From contig NZ_JAUXVZ010000027.1 in assembly GCF_030680185.1 (NCBI RefSeq), forward strand, positions 1 to 64,000: a DNA stretch of 64,000 bases, written 5' to 3'. The notes beneath the pieces are model-generated. The model made no database searches and had not been told where the DNA came from. It saw only the letters and a program-made list of their open reading frames with translations. Origin of the DNA: Phenylobacterium sp. Lineage in GTDB: Bacteria; Pseudomonadota; Alphaproteobacteria; Caulobacterales; Caulobacteraceae. This document shows positions 43,061 to 52,500 of the stretch, one piece after another; the first letter of the stretch is position 1; each line of letters begins with the position of its first letter. Position numbers and translations under genes: made by a program.

Positions 43061-44719
43061 ATGGACCGCTACGACTACATCATCATCGGCGCCGGCTCGG
43101 CCGGCTGCGTGCTCGCCAATCGACTCAGCGAAAACCCGGCCACCAAGGTGCTGTTGCTGGAGGCCGGCGGCCGGGACAACTCCATCATGGTCAAGATGCC
43201 GGCCGGCGTCGGCGGCCTGATCGGCAAGGAAGGCCCCTACAACTGGGGGTTCTGGACCGAGCCCGAGCCGAACCTGGATGACCGCAAGCTCTGGTGGCCC
43301 CGGGGCCGGGGCTGGGGCGGCTCGTCCTCGATCAACGGCATGATCTATATCCGCGGCCACGCGCGCGATTACGACCAGTGGCGCCAGATGGGTCTGACCG
43401 GCTGGTCCTACGCCGAGGTGCTGCCCTACTTCAAACGCTCCGAAGCGCTGGAAGGCGGCGGCGACGCCTGGCACGGGGGGGAGGGGCCGCTGAAGGTCTC
43501 CAAGGCCTCGTCCACCAATCCCATCTACGCCGCCACGGTCGAGGCCGGACGGCAGGCTGGTCACCCGATCACCAAGGACTTCAATGGCTTCCAGCAGGAA
43601 GGTTGGGGGCCATATCAACTGACCGTTCACGACGGCCAGCGGTGGAGCGCGGCCAAGGCCTATCTGCATCCGGCGCTGAAGCGACCCAATCTGACGGCGC
43701 TGACCGGCGCGCGGACCAGCCGGATTCTGGTGGAGAACGGTCGGGCGACCGGCGTCGAGTACGTCGACGACAAGACCAAGGAGGTCCGCAAGGTCTATGC
43801 CGAGGCTGAGGTGCTGCTATGCGCCGGCGCCGTCCAGTCGCCGCACATCCTGCAACTGTCGGGCATCGGCGATCCTGAAGAGCTGACCGCCCACGGCATC
43901 ACGCCGGTGCATGAACTGAAGGGCGTCGGCGCCAATCTGCAGGACCATCTGGACGTGACCCTGTCCTGGGAATGCCCGCTGCCGATCACCGCCTATTCCA
44001 TGCGCAAGGGCCTGATCAGGACGCTCGGCGTCGGCATGAACTACATGTTCTTCAACAAGGGCCCCGGTCGCCAGCAGTTCCTGGAATCGGGCGCCTTCCT
44101 GCGCTCGCGGCCGGATCTTGATCGCCCCGACCTGCAGATTCACTGCGTGCTGGCCATCATGCAGGACCACGGCAAGGTCTCGGTGGCCAAGGACGGCTTC
44201 ACCTTCCACGTCTGCCAGCTGCGTCCCGAGAGCCGCGGGCGGGTGGGCCTGCGTTCGGCCGATCCCATGGCCAACCCCGCCATCTTCGGCAACTATCTGG
44301 CCACCGAGGAAGACCGCCGGGCGATCCGCGAGGGCGTCAAGATGATGCGCCATGTGGCGGCCCAGAGCGCGCTGGACCCCTATCGCGGGGCGGAGTTCTC
44401 GCCGGGCGAGGCGGTGCAGACCGACGCCGAAATCGACGCCTGGATCCGCCGGACGTCGGAGACGATCTATCACCCGGTGGGCACCTGCAAGATGGGGACG
44501 GCTGACGATTCCATGGCGGTGGTCGACGGCGAACTGAAGGTCCGGGGGCTCTCGGGCCTCCGCGTCATCGACGCCTCGGTGATGCCGACCCTAGTGGGGG
44601 GCAATACAAATGCGCCAACCATCATGATCGCCGAGAAGGCTTCGGATATGATCCTGGGGCGCCCGGCCCTGCCGGCCGAGGAGGCGCCAGTTTACGAGGA
44701 CGGCCAGAAGGCCGCCTGA
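43061..44719 (+). CDS. GMC-family FAD oxidoreductase (choline dehydrogenase-like)
   Basis: 552 residues. The FAD dinucleotide fold is DYIIIGAGSAGCVLANRLSE at the N-terminus. GMC signature 1 is RGRGWGGSSSINGMIYIRG, signature 2 is GAVQSPHILQLSGIG, and the catalytic His-Asn region is HPVGTCKMG with GGNTNAPTIMIAEKA near the end. It oxidises an alcohol to an aldehyde. It lies between a crotonase and an aldo-keto reductase with short gaps (61 and 21 bases), suggesting one catabolic operon. Confidence 0.93.
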   Translation: MDRYDYIIIGAGSAGCVLANRLSENPATKVLLLEAGGRDNSIMVKMPAGVGGLIGKEGPYNWGFWTEPEPNLDDRKLWWPRGRGWGGSSSINGMIYIRGHARDYDQWRQMGLTGWSYAEVLPYFKRSEALEGGGDAWHGGEGPLKVSKASSTNPIYAATVEAGRQAGHPITKDFNGFQQEGWGPYQLTVHDGQRWSAAKAYLHPALKRPNLTALTGARTSRILVENGRATGVEYVDDKTKEVRKVYAEAEVLLCAGAVQSPHILQLSGIGDPEELTAHGITPVHELKGVGANLQDHLDVTLSWECPLPITAYSMRKGLIRTLGVGMNYMFFNKGPGRQQFLESGAFLRSRPDLDRPDLQIHCVLAIMQDHGKVSVAKDGFTFHVCQLRPESRGRVGLRSADPMANPAIFGNYLATEEDRRAIREGVKMMRHVAAQSALDPYRGAEFSPGEAVQTDAEIDAWIRRTSETIYHPVGTCKMGTADDSMAVVDGELKVRGLSGLRVIDASVMPTLVGGNTNAPTIMIAEKASDMILGRPALPAEEAPVYEDGQKAA

Positions 44720-44740
44720 TCATAATAAGGGAGGCCGCTC

Positions 44741-45691
44741 ATGGAGCTGCGCAGACTGGGACGTTCCGACCTCATGGTGGCCCCGCTGGTGCTGGGCACG
44801 AACGTCTTCGGCTGGACGGCCGATGAGAAGACCTCGTTCGCGATCCTCGACGCCTTTGTCGACGGCGGGTTCAACGCCGTCGACACCGCCGACGTCTATT
44901 CCCGCTGGTCGCCGGCCGGCGCCGGGGCCTCGGAGACCGTCATCGGAAACTGGATCGCCCAGGGCGGTCGCCGCGACCGGATCGTGCTGGCCACCAAGGT
45001 CGGCTCGGAGATGGGCGAGGGGATGAAGGGGCTGTCGGCTCACTATATCGAGCAGGCGGTGGAGGCTTCCCTCAAGCGCCTGCAGACCGACTATATCGAC
45101 CTCTACCAGTCCCACCGCGACGATGCCGATACGCCGCAGGAGGAGACCGCCAAGGCCTATGAGCGGCTGGTCAAGGCCGGCAAGGTGCGGGTCATCGGCT
45201 CGTCCAACTTCAGCCCAGAGCGCCTGAAGTCCGCGCTGGAGGCGTCCAAGGCGCTCGGCGCGCCGCGCTATGAAAGCGAGCAGCCGCTCTACAACCTCTA
45301 TGACCGGGCGGGCTTCGAGGCCGGCCTGCAGCAGGTCTGCATCGCCGAAGAGGTGGGGGTCATCCCCTATTACGGCCTGGCCAGCGGGTTCCTGACCGGC
45401 AAGTACCGCTCCGAAGAAGACCTGGCCAAGAGCCCCCGCGGCCGGGGCGCCAAGAAGTACATGGACGACCGCGGCATGAAGATCCTGGCCGCCCTCGATC
45501 AGGTGGCCGGCGCCCACTCGGCCACGCCAGTTCAGGTGGCTCTGGCCTGGGTGATGGCTCAGCCCGGCCTCACCGGACCGATCGCCAGCGCCACCAGCGT
45601 CGCGCAGCTGGATGAACTGATGGGATCGGCGCGGCTCAAGCTGACGCCTGAGGACCTGAAGGCGCTGGATACGGCCAGCGCCGCGGCCTGA
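44741..45691 (+). CDS. aldo/keto reductase
   Basis: 316-residue NADPH-dependent TIM-barrel enzyme of the YajO/YghZ type. Visible motifs are NAVDTADVYSRW (catalytic Asp/Tyr), LATKVG, DYIDLYQSHRDD and VIGSSNFSPERL. GGAGG nine bases before the ATG. It is probably co-transcribed with the GMC oxidoreductase. The substrate is not deducible. Confidence 0.9.
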   Translation: MELRRLGRSDLMVAPLVLGTNVFGWTADEKTSFAILDAFVDGGFNAVDTADVYSRWSPAGAGASETVIGNWIAQGGRRDRIVLATKVGSEMGEGMKGLSAHYIEQAVEASLKRLQTDYIDLYQSHRDDADTPQEETAKAYERLVKAGKVRVIGSSNFSPERLKSALEASKALGAPRYESEQPLYNLYDRAGFEAGLQQVCIAEEVGVIPYYGLASGFLTGKYRSEEDLAKSPRGRGAKKYMDDRGMKILAALDQVAGAHSATPVQVALAWVMAQPGLTGPIASATSVAQLDELMGSARLKLTPEDLKALDTASAAA

Positions 45692-45912
45692 GGTCCGATT
45701 GACTTCGCCTGGGCTTGATGGGCTTGCTGACCGCATGGCGAGCGCGCGCACATTGCGAATCCGAATTCGAGGGCGGGACCTGGCGGCAGGCTCCGAGCCC
45801 CGAGCATGCGCTGCGTGTCAGCCAGGCTCGGGGTCAATCCGCCGTATCTGACCGCCGGGGCGAGCATGAGCCGTCCTGGCTCCATGCTCATTCCTGCAAT
45901 CGGATTGCCACC
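45692..45912. promoter_or_regulatory. leader region of the Rnk-like gene with two hairpins
   Basis: 221 bases. CCCCGAGC/GCTCGGGG (45798-45833) and GAGCATGAGCC/GGCTcCATGCTC (45862-45889, one bulge) are two successive stems just upstream of the Rnk-like start. They could be a terminator of the preceding operon plus a leader structure. No separate gene is seen. Confidence 0.4.
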
Positions 45913-46335
45913 ATGTCAGCCCCCGACTCCAAGGCCCTGCGCCCCACCATCATCATTTGCGAAACGGACGCCGAGCGCGTCACCGACCTGGCTCTGAGCG
46001 CGCGCGCCCGCACGCCTGGCCTTGCGGATCTTTTGCTGGAAGAGGTCGAGCGCGCCGAGGTGCGTCCAGACGGGGCGATGCCCGACGACGTCGTCGGTAT
46101 GGGCGCCTGCGTCGAGTTCATCGATCTGTCCCACGGGGGCAGCCGGACGGTGACGCTGGTCTATCCGGGGGAGGCCGACATCAGCGCCGGGCGCGTCTCG
46201 ATCCTCACCCCCGTGGGTGCTGGCCTGCTTGGCCTCCGTCCAGGCCAGTCCATCCAGTGGCCCGACCGCGAAGGCCGTGAACGGGAACTGCGCGTCGTCA
46301 GCGTGCGCAGGCCCGAACCGGCGATGGCGACGTAA
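45913..46335 (+). CDS. rnk: nucleoside diphosphate kinase regulator-like protein (Rnk/GreA C-terminal fold)
   Basis: 140 residues. It starts RPTIIICETDAERVTDLALSAR, the Rnk N-terminal pattern, and has a GreA/GreB-type C-terminal domain with VTLVYPGEADISAGRVSILTPVGAGLLGLRPGQSI. Rnk proteins bind RNA polymerase near the secondary channel and resemble Gre factors without the cleavage tip. The ATG at 45913 gives the expected length though the ribosome-binding site is weak; the frame is open upstream. Confidence 0.85.
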   Translation: MSAPDSKALRPTIIICETDAERVTDLALSARARTPGLADLLLEEVERAEVRPDGAMPDDVVGMGACVEFIDLSHGGSRTVTLVYPGEADISAGRVSILTPVGAGLLGLRPGQSIQWPDREGRERELRVVSVRRPEPAMAT

Positions 46336-46351
46336 TGCGAGGCGCGGCGCG

Positions 46352-47104
46352 GTGTTGAGCGATCCGGCCTTCTACGCCCTGGCCATCCCGGCGGTGATCC
46401 TGCTGGGCCTGGCCAAGGGCGGGTTCGCTGGCGTGGGGGCGGTGGCGCTGCCCCTGATGGCGCTGGTGATCTCGCCGGTGAAGGCGGCGGCCATCCTGCT
46501 GCCGGTGCTCATCGTTCAGGACATTGTCGGGGTCTGGGCGTTCCGGCGCAGCTGGGACCGGTCGATCCTCGCGCTCATGATCCCATCCGCCGCCGTCGGC
46601 ATCGCCTTGGGCTATCTGCTGGCGGCGCAGGTGTCGGCCACGACCATATTGGCCGTGCTGGGCGCCATCAGCATCGTCTTCGCCCTTCACCGGCTCTGGC
46701 TCGCCCGCGGCGGCCGTATCCAGGCTCCCAGCCATGCGCCCCTGGCTCTGGGCGGTGTGCTTGGCGTCGCATCGGGCTTCACCAGCCAAATCGCCCACGC
46801 CGGGCAGCCGCCGTTTCAGATGTGGGTCCTGCCCAAGGGATTGCCGCCGGCCGTCCTGGTCGGCACGACGGCGATCTTCTTTGCGGTGATCAACTGGCTG
46901 AAGGTCCCCGCCTATCTGGCGCTCGGCCAGTTCACATCGGAAAACCTCCTGACGGCCGCGGCCCTGACGCCGGTGGCGATCGCCTCGACCCTGGCCGGGG
47001 TCTGGCTCGTTCGGCGGATCAAGCCCGAGCGCTTCTATACCGCCATCTATCTGCTGATGATCGCGGTCGGCGCCCAGCTGCTGTGGAAAGCCTTCGCCGG
47101 CTGA
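46352..47104 (+). CDS. TauE/SafE family permease (sulfite/sulfonate exporter-like)
   Basis: About 250 residues with seven to eight transmembrane helices and the repeat starts LLGLAKGGFAGVGAVALPLMALVISPVKAAAILLPVLIVQD and GVASGFTSQIAHAGQPPFQMWVLP typical of the family. GTG 46352 is selected because the first helix then starts normally; TTG 46355 and upstream in-frame starts are possible. Substrate (sulfite, organosulfonate or other anion) unknown. A terminator hairpin follows. Confidence 0.85.
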   Translation: MLSDPAFYALAIPAVILLGLAKGGFAGVGAVALPLMALVISPVKAAAILLPVLIVQDIVGVWAFRRSWDRSILALMIPSAAVGIALGYLLAAQVSATTILAVLGAISIVFALHRLWLARGGRIQAPSHAPLALGGVLGVASGFTSQIAHAGQPPFQMWVLPKGLPPAVLVGTTAIFFAVINWLKVPAYLALGQFTSENLLTAAALTPVAIASTLAGVWLVRRIKPERFYTAIYLLMIAVGAQLLWKAFAG

Positions 47105-47107
47105 GCG

Positions 47108-47146
47108 CCCACTCGCGCTTGATGGGGACCATCCCGCGCGAGTGGG
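47108..47146. terminator. bidirectional intrinsic terminator
   Basis: CCCACTCGCGC/GCGCGAGTGGG, a perfect 11-bp stem with a 17-base loop, between the convergent TauE-like and TonB-receptor genes. Confidence 0.75.
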
Positions 47147-47163
47147 TTCGATCTGTCAGATCT

Positions 47164-49395
47164 TCAGTACCGATAGCGGAGATAGGCCCCCAGGCTGCGG
47201 GGACGGTTCAGGGTGAGCAGATCGACCCCCAGGCTGTCGATGTTCGAGATCGAAACCTTGTAGGTCTCGTCAAACAGGTTGCGCGCGAAGAGGCCAAGCT
47301 CGATGCGCCCGTCCGGCGCCTGCCAGCCCGCCTGCGCGCCCACGACCCAGACGGCGTCCTGCGAGAGGCGCTCGGCGTTCGAATTGTCGAAATAGACCTT
47401 CGACGAATAGGCCGCATCGAGCGTGCCCACCAGTTCGCCGCCCTGGGGCAGGGGATGGCGATAGTTGGCCGCCGCATTGAAGGTGACTTCCGGCGACTGC
47501 GGCAGTCGATTGCCGGTGAAGTCGTCGCCCTCCGAGAAGTACTCGCCGTAGGTGGCGTCAAGGAGGGAGAGCCCGGCGTCGATCGACAGGTTTTCGCTGA
47601 CCCGCGCGGTCGCCTCGATCTCAGCCCCATAGACTTCGGAGTTGGCGGCGTTGTCCAGAACCAGCACCGTCAGCCCGTTGCGCAGGGCCTGGGCGAAGAC
47701 CTGCTGATCCTGGTAGTCATAGTAGAAGGCCGACATGTTCAGCCGCACGCGCCGGTCGAACAGTTCGGACTTCAGGCCCACCTCGTAGGCGTCCAGCTGT
47801 TCGTTGTCATAGGGGATCAGCTCCTCGGGCGTCGTCGCCAGACCGCCGAAGAAGCCGCCGCTCTTGAAGCCGCGATTGTAGGTCGCATAGAGGTTGAGTT
47901 CGTCATTGACCTCGTAGCGCAGGCCCAGCCGGCCCGACCAGGCCGAGAAGGTCTTCTCCTGTTGCGAGGTGAGCAGGACGATCAGGCCGCCTTCGGCCTG
48001 GCTGCGGTAGTCGAAGGACTTTTCGTCGGCCGAATAGCGCAGGCCGACCGTGGCGGTGAGGCGCTCGGCGAGCTGGTAGTCGGCCTGGCCGAAGAAGGCG
48101 TAGCTCTTGGTCTTCTGGGTGTAGGGATAGCTGAAGGCCGCGACGCTGTCGGCGAGGCTGAAGCCGTCCGGGAACAGCGGACGCAGATCGCGCAGCACGT
48201 CCTGGGTCGAGGCGTCCTTGACCGTTTCGTCCATATAGTAGCCGCCGGCCACCCACTTCAGGCGATCGTCGCCTGTGTCGTTCGACTGCAGCCGCAATTC
48301 CTGGGTGAACTGGTTCTGGCGAGCCAGATAGTTGATTTCCAGCATCTGGTTGGGGCTGGAGTCGGTGTTCTCAAACGCGTTGCGGTGCGCCCAGGAATAG
48401 GCGGTCACCGAGACCAGGGAGATGGCGCCCAGGTCCCAGTCCACCTGCGCTGAGGCGCCGAACAGGTCGATCTTGTCCTTGCCCTCGGCGTTGGCGTCCA
48501 GGGCGCGGTCGTCGCCGTCGGTGTCGCTATAGCCAAAGGCGTCGCCGCACAGGCCCGAGCCATAGAAGGTCGGCGCGCAGAAGCCGTCGGGACCCGTAGC
48601 CTCGGCCGTGAAGGGAAACAGCGCCCGGTGCTGCGGCTGGGTGGCTTCGCCGCGATTGACGAAGCGGTTGACCTGGAACAGCGCCTCGACGTCCTCGTGG
48701 GGCGTGTAGAGGGCCGACAGGCGGATCGCCCAATAGTCGGTGGCGTTGACGTCGTCGCCCGTGACGCGGTTGTAGGTGGTCCCGTCATCGCGCACGACCT
48801 GGCCGGCGGCGCGCACGGATAGCACGTCCTCAATAACCGGACCGCTCACCGCGCCGGTCAGATTGACCGCATTGTAGGTCGCGTACTCGGCGGCGGCCTC
48901 GGCGCTGAAGGTGCGGGTGGGCCGGTTGGTGGTGACGTTCACCGCGCCGCCGTTGGTGTTGCGGCCATAGAGCGTGCCCTGCGGCCCGCGCAGAATCTCG
49001 ATCTGGCCGATGTCGAAGAAGCCGGCCATCTGCGCCAGCGGCGAGCTGACATAGACCCCGTCCACATAGATGCCGACGCCGCTCGATGAGTTGGGATTGA
49101 AGTCGCTCAGGCCCACGCCGCGGATGAAGATCTTGGGGTTGGCGGCGGCGTCGCCGCTGCTCACCCGCAAGCCGGGGGCGAGGTTGTTGAGCCCGGTCAC
49201 ATTGGTGACGCCGCGGGTGCTCAGCGCCTCGCCCGAGAACGCCGTCACTGAGACCGGCACATCCTGAAGGTTCTCGCTGCGCTTCTGGGCGGTGACCACC
49301 ACCTCCTGGATCATCATGCTGTCAGCGGTCTGCGCCATCGCGCTTCCGCCAGACAGCGCCACCACGGCGCAACTCACGAACAATACGGCTCTCAT
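47164..49395 (-). CDS. TonB-dependent outer-membrane receptor
   Basis: 743 residues. The signal peptide ends at GSAMAQ, the TonB box-like start is IQEVVVTAQKR, the plug domain has FIRGVGLSDFNPNSSSGVGIYVDGVY and EILRGPQGTLYGRNTNGGAVNVTTNRP, and a 22-strand barrel ends in an aromatic residue (YLRYRY). It belongs to the group of alphaproteobacterial receptors for organic substrates rather than siderophores only. It is divergent from a dimethylformamidase-like gene, with a dyad operator between its -10 and -35 boxes. Confidence 0.94.
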   Translation of the reverse strand: MRAVLFVSCAVVALSGGSAMAQTADSMMIQEVVVTAQKRSENLQDVPVSVTAFSGEALSTRGVTNVTGLNNLAPGLRVSSGDAAANPKIFIRGVGLSDFNPNSSSGVGIYVDGVYVSSPLAQMAGFFDIGQIEILRGPQGTLYGRNTNGGAVNVTTNRPTRTFSAEAAAEYATYNAVNLTGAVSGPVIEDVLSVRAAGQVVRDDGTTYNRVTGDDVNATDYWAIRLSALYTPHEDVEALFQVNRFVNRGEATQPQHRALFPFTAEATGPDGFCAPTFYGSGLCGDAFGYSDTDGDDRALDANAEGKDKIDLFGASAQVDWDLGAISLVSVTAYSWAHRNAFENTDSSPNQMLEINYLARQNQFTQELRLQSNDTGDDRLKWVAGGYYMDETVKDASTQDVLRDLRPLFPDGFSLADSVAAFSYPYTQKTKSYAFFGQADYQLAERLTATVGLRYSADEKSFDYRSQAEGGLIVLLTSQQEKTFSAWSGRLGLRYEVNDELNLYATYNRGFKSGGFFGGLATTPEELIPYDNEQLDAYEVGLKSELFDRRVRLNMSAFYYDYQDQQVFAQALRNGLTVLVLDNAANSEVYGAEIEATARVSENLSIDAGLSLLDATYGEYFSEGDDFTGNRLPQSPEVTFNAAANYRHPLPQGGELVGTLDAAYSSKVYFDNSNAERLSQDAVWVVGAQAGWQAPDGRIELGLFARNLFDETYKVSISNIDSLGVDLLTLNRPRSLGAYLRYRY

Positions 49396-49618
49396 CGGGA
49401 TCCCCTCTTCACATCATTCTTGCGACCCCGCTTATACGATAGTAAAAACTATGCAAATCAAGTGAGCTGCTCGTCGCCGCGATCGCATCTGCGGGGATGA
49501 TCAGGTTTGCGGCGCCGCACCGAGCTTATGACCGAGGCTTGGTCGAACGGCCTTTGCGCGGGCATCGCGCCTTGCGAACGATAGGGACTGCTACTCTTCT
49601 CGAACGAAAGGGGCGTCG
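49396..49618. promoter_or_regulatory. divergent intergenic region
   Basis: 223 bases between the TonB-receptor and dimethylformamidase-like genes. AT-rich at the receptor side, with the promoter and dyad described separately. Rightward promoter not identified; AAAGGGG precedes the 49619 start. Confidence 0.45.
49431..49461 (-). promoter_or_regulatory. TonB-receptor promoter with embedded operator dyad
   Basis: Reading the minus strand, TTGATT (49456-49461) and TATAAG (49431-49436) flank a 19-base spacer holding the perfect dyad ATAGT-AAAA-ACTAT (49439-49452). A similar dyad, ATAGC-TTTG-ACTAC, lies in the divergent promoter at 52501-52514. The position between the boxes fits a repressor site. 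Confidence 0.55.
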
Positions 49619-51169
49619 ATGCTGGCCTGTTATACCGACCGCCTGAGCGTACGACCGGGCGAGCGTTTTGCGTTGCACGCCACCGCGGCGCGCGGGCCCT
49701 GTCGCCTCTCCATGGCGCGGGTGGGCATGGACCGGCGCGAGGTCCTGGCGCTGGAGGGCGTCATCGTCGGCGACCACCCGGTCCCGCCCCATGCCGACCG
49801 TGATGGGTGCGGCTGGCCGGTGGCCCTGGAGGTCGAAGTCGGCGGCGACTGGGCGTCGGGCTATTACGACATCGTGCTGACCGATGCGGACGGGGAGGAG
49901 GCGCACCACTTTGTCTGCGTCAAGCCGCCCCTGGGCGAGCGCCGGTCCAGCGCCGTCATGGTGCTGTCGACCAACACCTATCAGTCCTACAACTACTGGG
50001 GCGGGGCGAACGCCTATGCCAACGTCGCCGAACTGATGTCGGGCGAGACGCCGTTCGATCAGGCGATGGACGAGGCGATCGGGGTCCTGTCGACCCAGCG
50101 GCCCTTTCCACCTTTGATCGTCGCGCCGCCCGCCGATGTGCCGCGGCTGGTCAATCTTCGCAAGCGCGGATATCGCGAGCGGCCCTGGGCCTCCGACTAT
50201 GCCTGGATGTCCAAGCACAAGGCCTCGCCCTATGACGGCTCGGCGGGTTTTCTGCATAAGTGGGAGCACGTGTTCGTGGCCTGGGCCGAGGCCGAGGGCT
50301 ACGTCCTCGACTTCGCCACCGACTACGACCTGGAGGTCGAGCCCAACTTCCTCGACGGCTATGAGGCGGTGCTGTTCGTCGGCCACAGCGAATACTGGTC
50401 GGTGGGCGAGCGCGACCAGGTGGAGCGCTTTGTGGACGCCGGCGGCCGGGCGGCGATTCTGTCGGGCAACACCTGCTTCTGGAAGGTGCGCTGGGAAAAC
50501 GACGGCAAGACCTATGTCTGCCACAAGTGGCGCGGCTTCGAGGCCGAGGACGTCCCGCCGGAGCAGGCGACCCACCTCTGGTCGCACCCGGCCTTCGGCA
50601 AGCCCGAGGCCGAGATTACGGGCCTGAGCTTCGTCTTCGCCGGCTACCACCGCCTGGGCCTTTGCGTGGCGCGCGGGCAGGGGGGCTTCACAGTCTATGA
50701 CGACCGCCATTGGGCGCTCGAGGGATCAGACCTCTTCTATGGCGACCTGTTGGGCGGCGACCTGCCGCTGATCGGCTATGAGAGCGACGGCTGTCGCTTC
50801 CAGTTCGGGGATGACGGCCTGCCGCGGGCGACGCCTGCCCTCGGCGTGCCGGCGAACCTGGAGATCATCGGCATCGCGCCTTGCGCCTTCGGCGAGGAGG
50901 CCGGCCGCGGCTACAATCCGATCATCCCGCCAGAGAAGCTGGACGTGATCGCCGACGTGATGTTCGGGGAAAGCAGCCCCGAGGCGCAGGCTAAGGTGCT
51001 GCGGGGCCATGCGGTGCTGGCCAGCTTCAAGCGCGGCGCGGGCGAGGTGTTCAACAGCGGCACGACCGAATGGGCCCATGGCCTGGGCGCGCGGGACCCG
51101 TTCGTCGAGACCATCACCCATAATGTCCTGCGCCGCTTCGGCGTCAGCCGGCCGGGCGCGCCCGCCTGA
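49619..51169 (+). CDS. N,N-dimethylformamidase large-subunit-like protein
   Basis: 516 residues related to the C-terminal part of DMF amidase beta subunits. Characteristic blocks are VMVLSTNTYQSYNYWGGANAYAN, DFATDYDLEVEPNFLDGYEAVLFVGHSEYWSVGERDQVERFVDAGGR and AILSGNTCFWKVR. The mononuclear iron/catalytic residues of that family cannot be assigned with certainty by eye. It is shorter than characterised large subunits (about 760) and lacks a separate small-subunit gene nearby. Substrate probably an N-substituted amide, unproven. Confidence 0.78.
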   Translation: MLACYTDRLSVRPGERFALHATAARGPCRLSMARVGMDRREVLALEGVIVGDHPVPPHADRDGCGWPVALEVEVGGDWASGYYDIVLTDADGEEAHHFVCVKPPLGERRSSAVMVLSTNTYQSYNYWGGANAYANVAELMSGETPFDQAMDEAIGVLSTQRPFPPLIVAPPADVPRLVNLRKRGYRERPWASDYAWMSKHKASPYDGSAGFLHKWEHVFVAWAEAEGYVLDFATDYDLEVEPNFLDGYEAVLFVGHSEYWSVGERDQVERFVDAGGRAAILSGNTCFWKVRWENDGKTYVCHKWRGFEAEDVPPEQATHLWSHPAFGKPEAEITGLSFVFAGYHRLGLCVARGQGGFTVYDDRHWALEGSDLFYGDLLGGDLPLIGYESDGCRFQFGDDGLPRATPALGVPANLEIIGIAPCAFGEEAGRGYNPIIPPEKLDVIADVMFGESSPEAQAKVLRGHAVLASFKRGAGEVFNSGTTEWAHGLGARDPFVETITHNVLRRFGVSRPGAPA

Positions 51170-51199
51170 TCTGAAGGCGGGGCGCGTTCGGCCGTCCGA

Positions 51200-52477
51200 T
51201 CAGTGGTCGAGCATCTGGGTCATGAAGGCCAGCTTGGCCGGCGCCTCCAGGGGACCGGCGGCCTTCATCAGCTTGAAGGCGTCGTCGGCGGCCTGGACCG
51301 CGAAGTCGATATCGCCGTCCGTCATGGCCGCGCAGATGAACATGTTGTGCCAGGGGTGCACGTAGACCCCCCGCTTCATCAGCGCCTGGGCCCAGAAGTA
51401 GCCCTTGGCCAGGGCCGGGTCGTCTTCGAACATGATCAAGGGCATTTGGGCCGGGCCGCTCTGGCGCAGGGGGAAGCCGTGGCGGCGGGCGCTTTCGTCC
51501 AGGCCATCCCGCAGCCGCTGGCCCAGGGTCTCCGTGCGCTCGAGATAGTCGGTGTCCCGGATCCGGGCCAATGTCTTCAGGCTGGCCGCCATGGGCGCCG
51601 CCGAGAACCAGAAGGAGCCGGTGGCGTAGATCGTCATCGCCGCCTCGCGGGCGACCTCCGCCCCCATCAGGGCCGAGATGGGGTGGCCGTTGGCGATGGC
51701 CTTGCCCCAGGACGACAGGTCAGGCTTCACGCCCACCAGGGACCAGCTTGAGTCCCGCGCCAGCCGGAAGCCTGCGCGCACGTCATCGACGATCAGCAGG
51801 GCGCCGTGCGCGTCGCAGAGCTCTCGGGCCCGCCGGGCATAGGCCGGATCGGGCAGTTCCTGGTCGATGAAGGTGTCGTGCTTGATCGGGGCTGCGAAGA
51901 TGGCCGCCAGGTCGTCGCCGGCTTCGCGCACGGCGGCCTCAAGGCTCTCCACATCGTTATAGTCGTAGAAGACCTGATGGGCCCGATCGCCTGGCGAGAC
52001 GCCCCGCTTCAGCGGCGTGCACCAGGGGGCGGCCCCATGGTAGGCGCCGCGGGCCAGCAAGACCGTATTCTTGCGGGTGTGGTTGCGGGCGATCATCAGC
52101 GCCATGGTCGTGGCGTCTGTGCCGTTCTTGCAGAACATCGCCCAGTCGGCGTGGCCGACCATGCCCACCATGGTCTCGGCGAGTTCGACCATGACTTCGG
52201 CCGGCCCCGTCATGGTGTCGCCCTGGCGCATCTGCGCGACATAGGCGTCGTCGATTTCGCGGTCGCCATAGCCAAACAGGTTCGGGCCATATCCGCCGAG
52301 GAAGTCGAGGTAGCGGTTGCCGTCCACGTCCCACAGGTGGGCGCCCTCGGCGCGGGCGAAGAACTGAGGGTAGTCGTCAGGCAGGAGCGCCACGGACTGA
52401 TGCCCGTACATGCCCCTGGGGATAACCGCTTGCGCGCGTTCGACGAGCGCCTTGTTCTTGCTGTTGGTCCAGCTCAT
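51200..52477 (-). CDS. class III aminotransferase (glutamate-1-semialdehyde aminomutase-like)
   Basis: About 425-residue PLP enzyme. Motifs: FLGGYGPNLFGYGDREI near the N-terminus, FCKNGTDATTMALMIARNHT, LLIVDDVRAGFRLA (PLP-ring Asp), and SSWGKAIANGHPISALMG with the PLP-binding Lys in WGKAIANG. Start ATG 52477 (MSWTNSKNKALVERAQ) matches homologue N-termini; ATG 52492 is an alternative. It is not likely the haem-pathway HemL because of its location beside sugar-kinase and aldolase genes. Confidence 0.88.
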   Translation of the reverse strand: MSWTNSKNKALVERAQAVIPRGMYGHQSVALLPDDYPQFFARAEGAHLWDVDGNRYLDFLGGYGPNLFGYGDREIDDAYVAQMRQGDTMTGPAEVMVELAETMVGMVGHADWAMFCKNGTDATTMALMIARNHTRKNTVLLARGAYHGAAPWCTPLKRGVSPGDRAHQVFYDYNDVESLEAAVREAGDDLAAIFAAPIKHDTFIDQELPDPAYARRARELCDAHGALLIVDDVRAGFRLARDSSWSLVGVKPDLSSWGKAIANGHPISALMGAEVAREAAMTIYATGSFWFSAAPMAASLKTLARIRDTDYLERTETLGQRLRDGLDESARRHGFPLRQSGPAQMPLIMFEDDPALAKGYFWAQALMKRGVYVHPWHNMFICAAMTDGDIDFAVQAADDAFKLMKAAGPLEAPAKLAFMTQMLDH

Positions 52478-52500
52478 CGCCTGTAACCCCATCAGAAAAG

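Noticed and set aside
46352..47104. TauE/SafE permease as part of the glycan-sulfation system
   Set aside because: It is over 30 kb from the sulfotransferases, with housekeeping genes between; no direct link is supported.
46822..48453. 543-codon plus-strand open frame antisense to the TonB receptor
   Set aside because: It overlaps two genes with clear homology and has no domain signature of its own.
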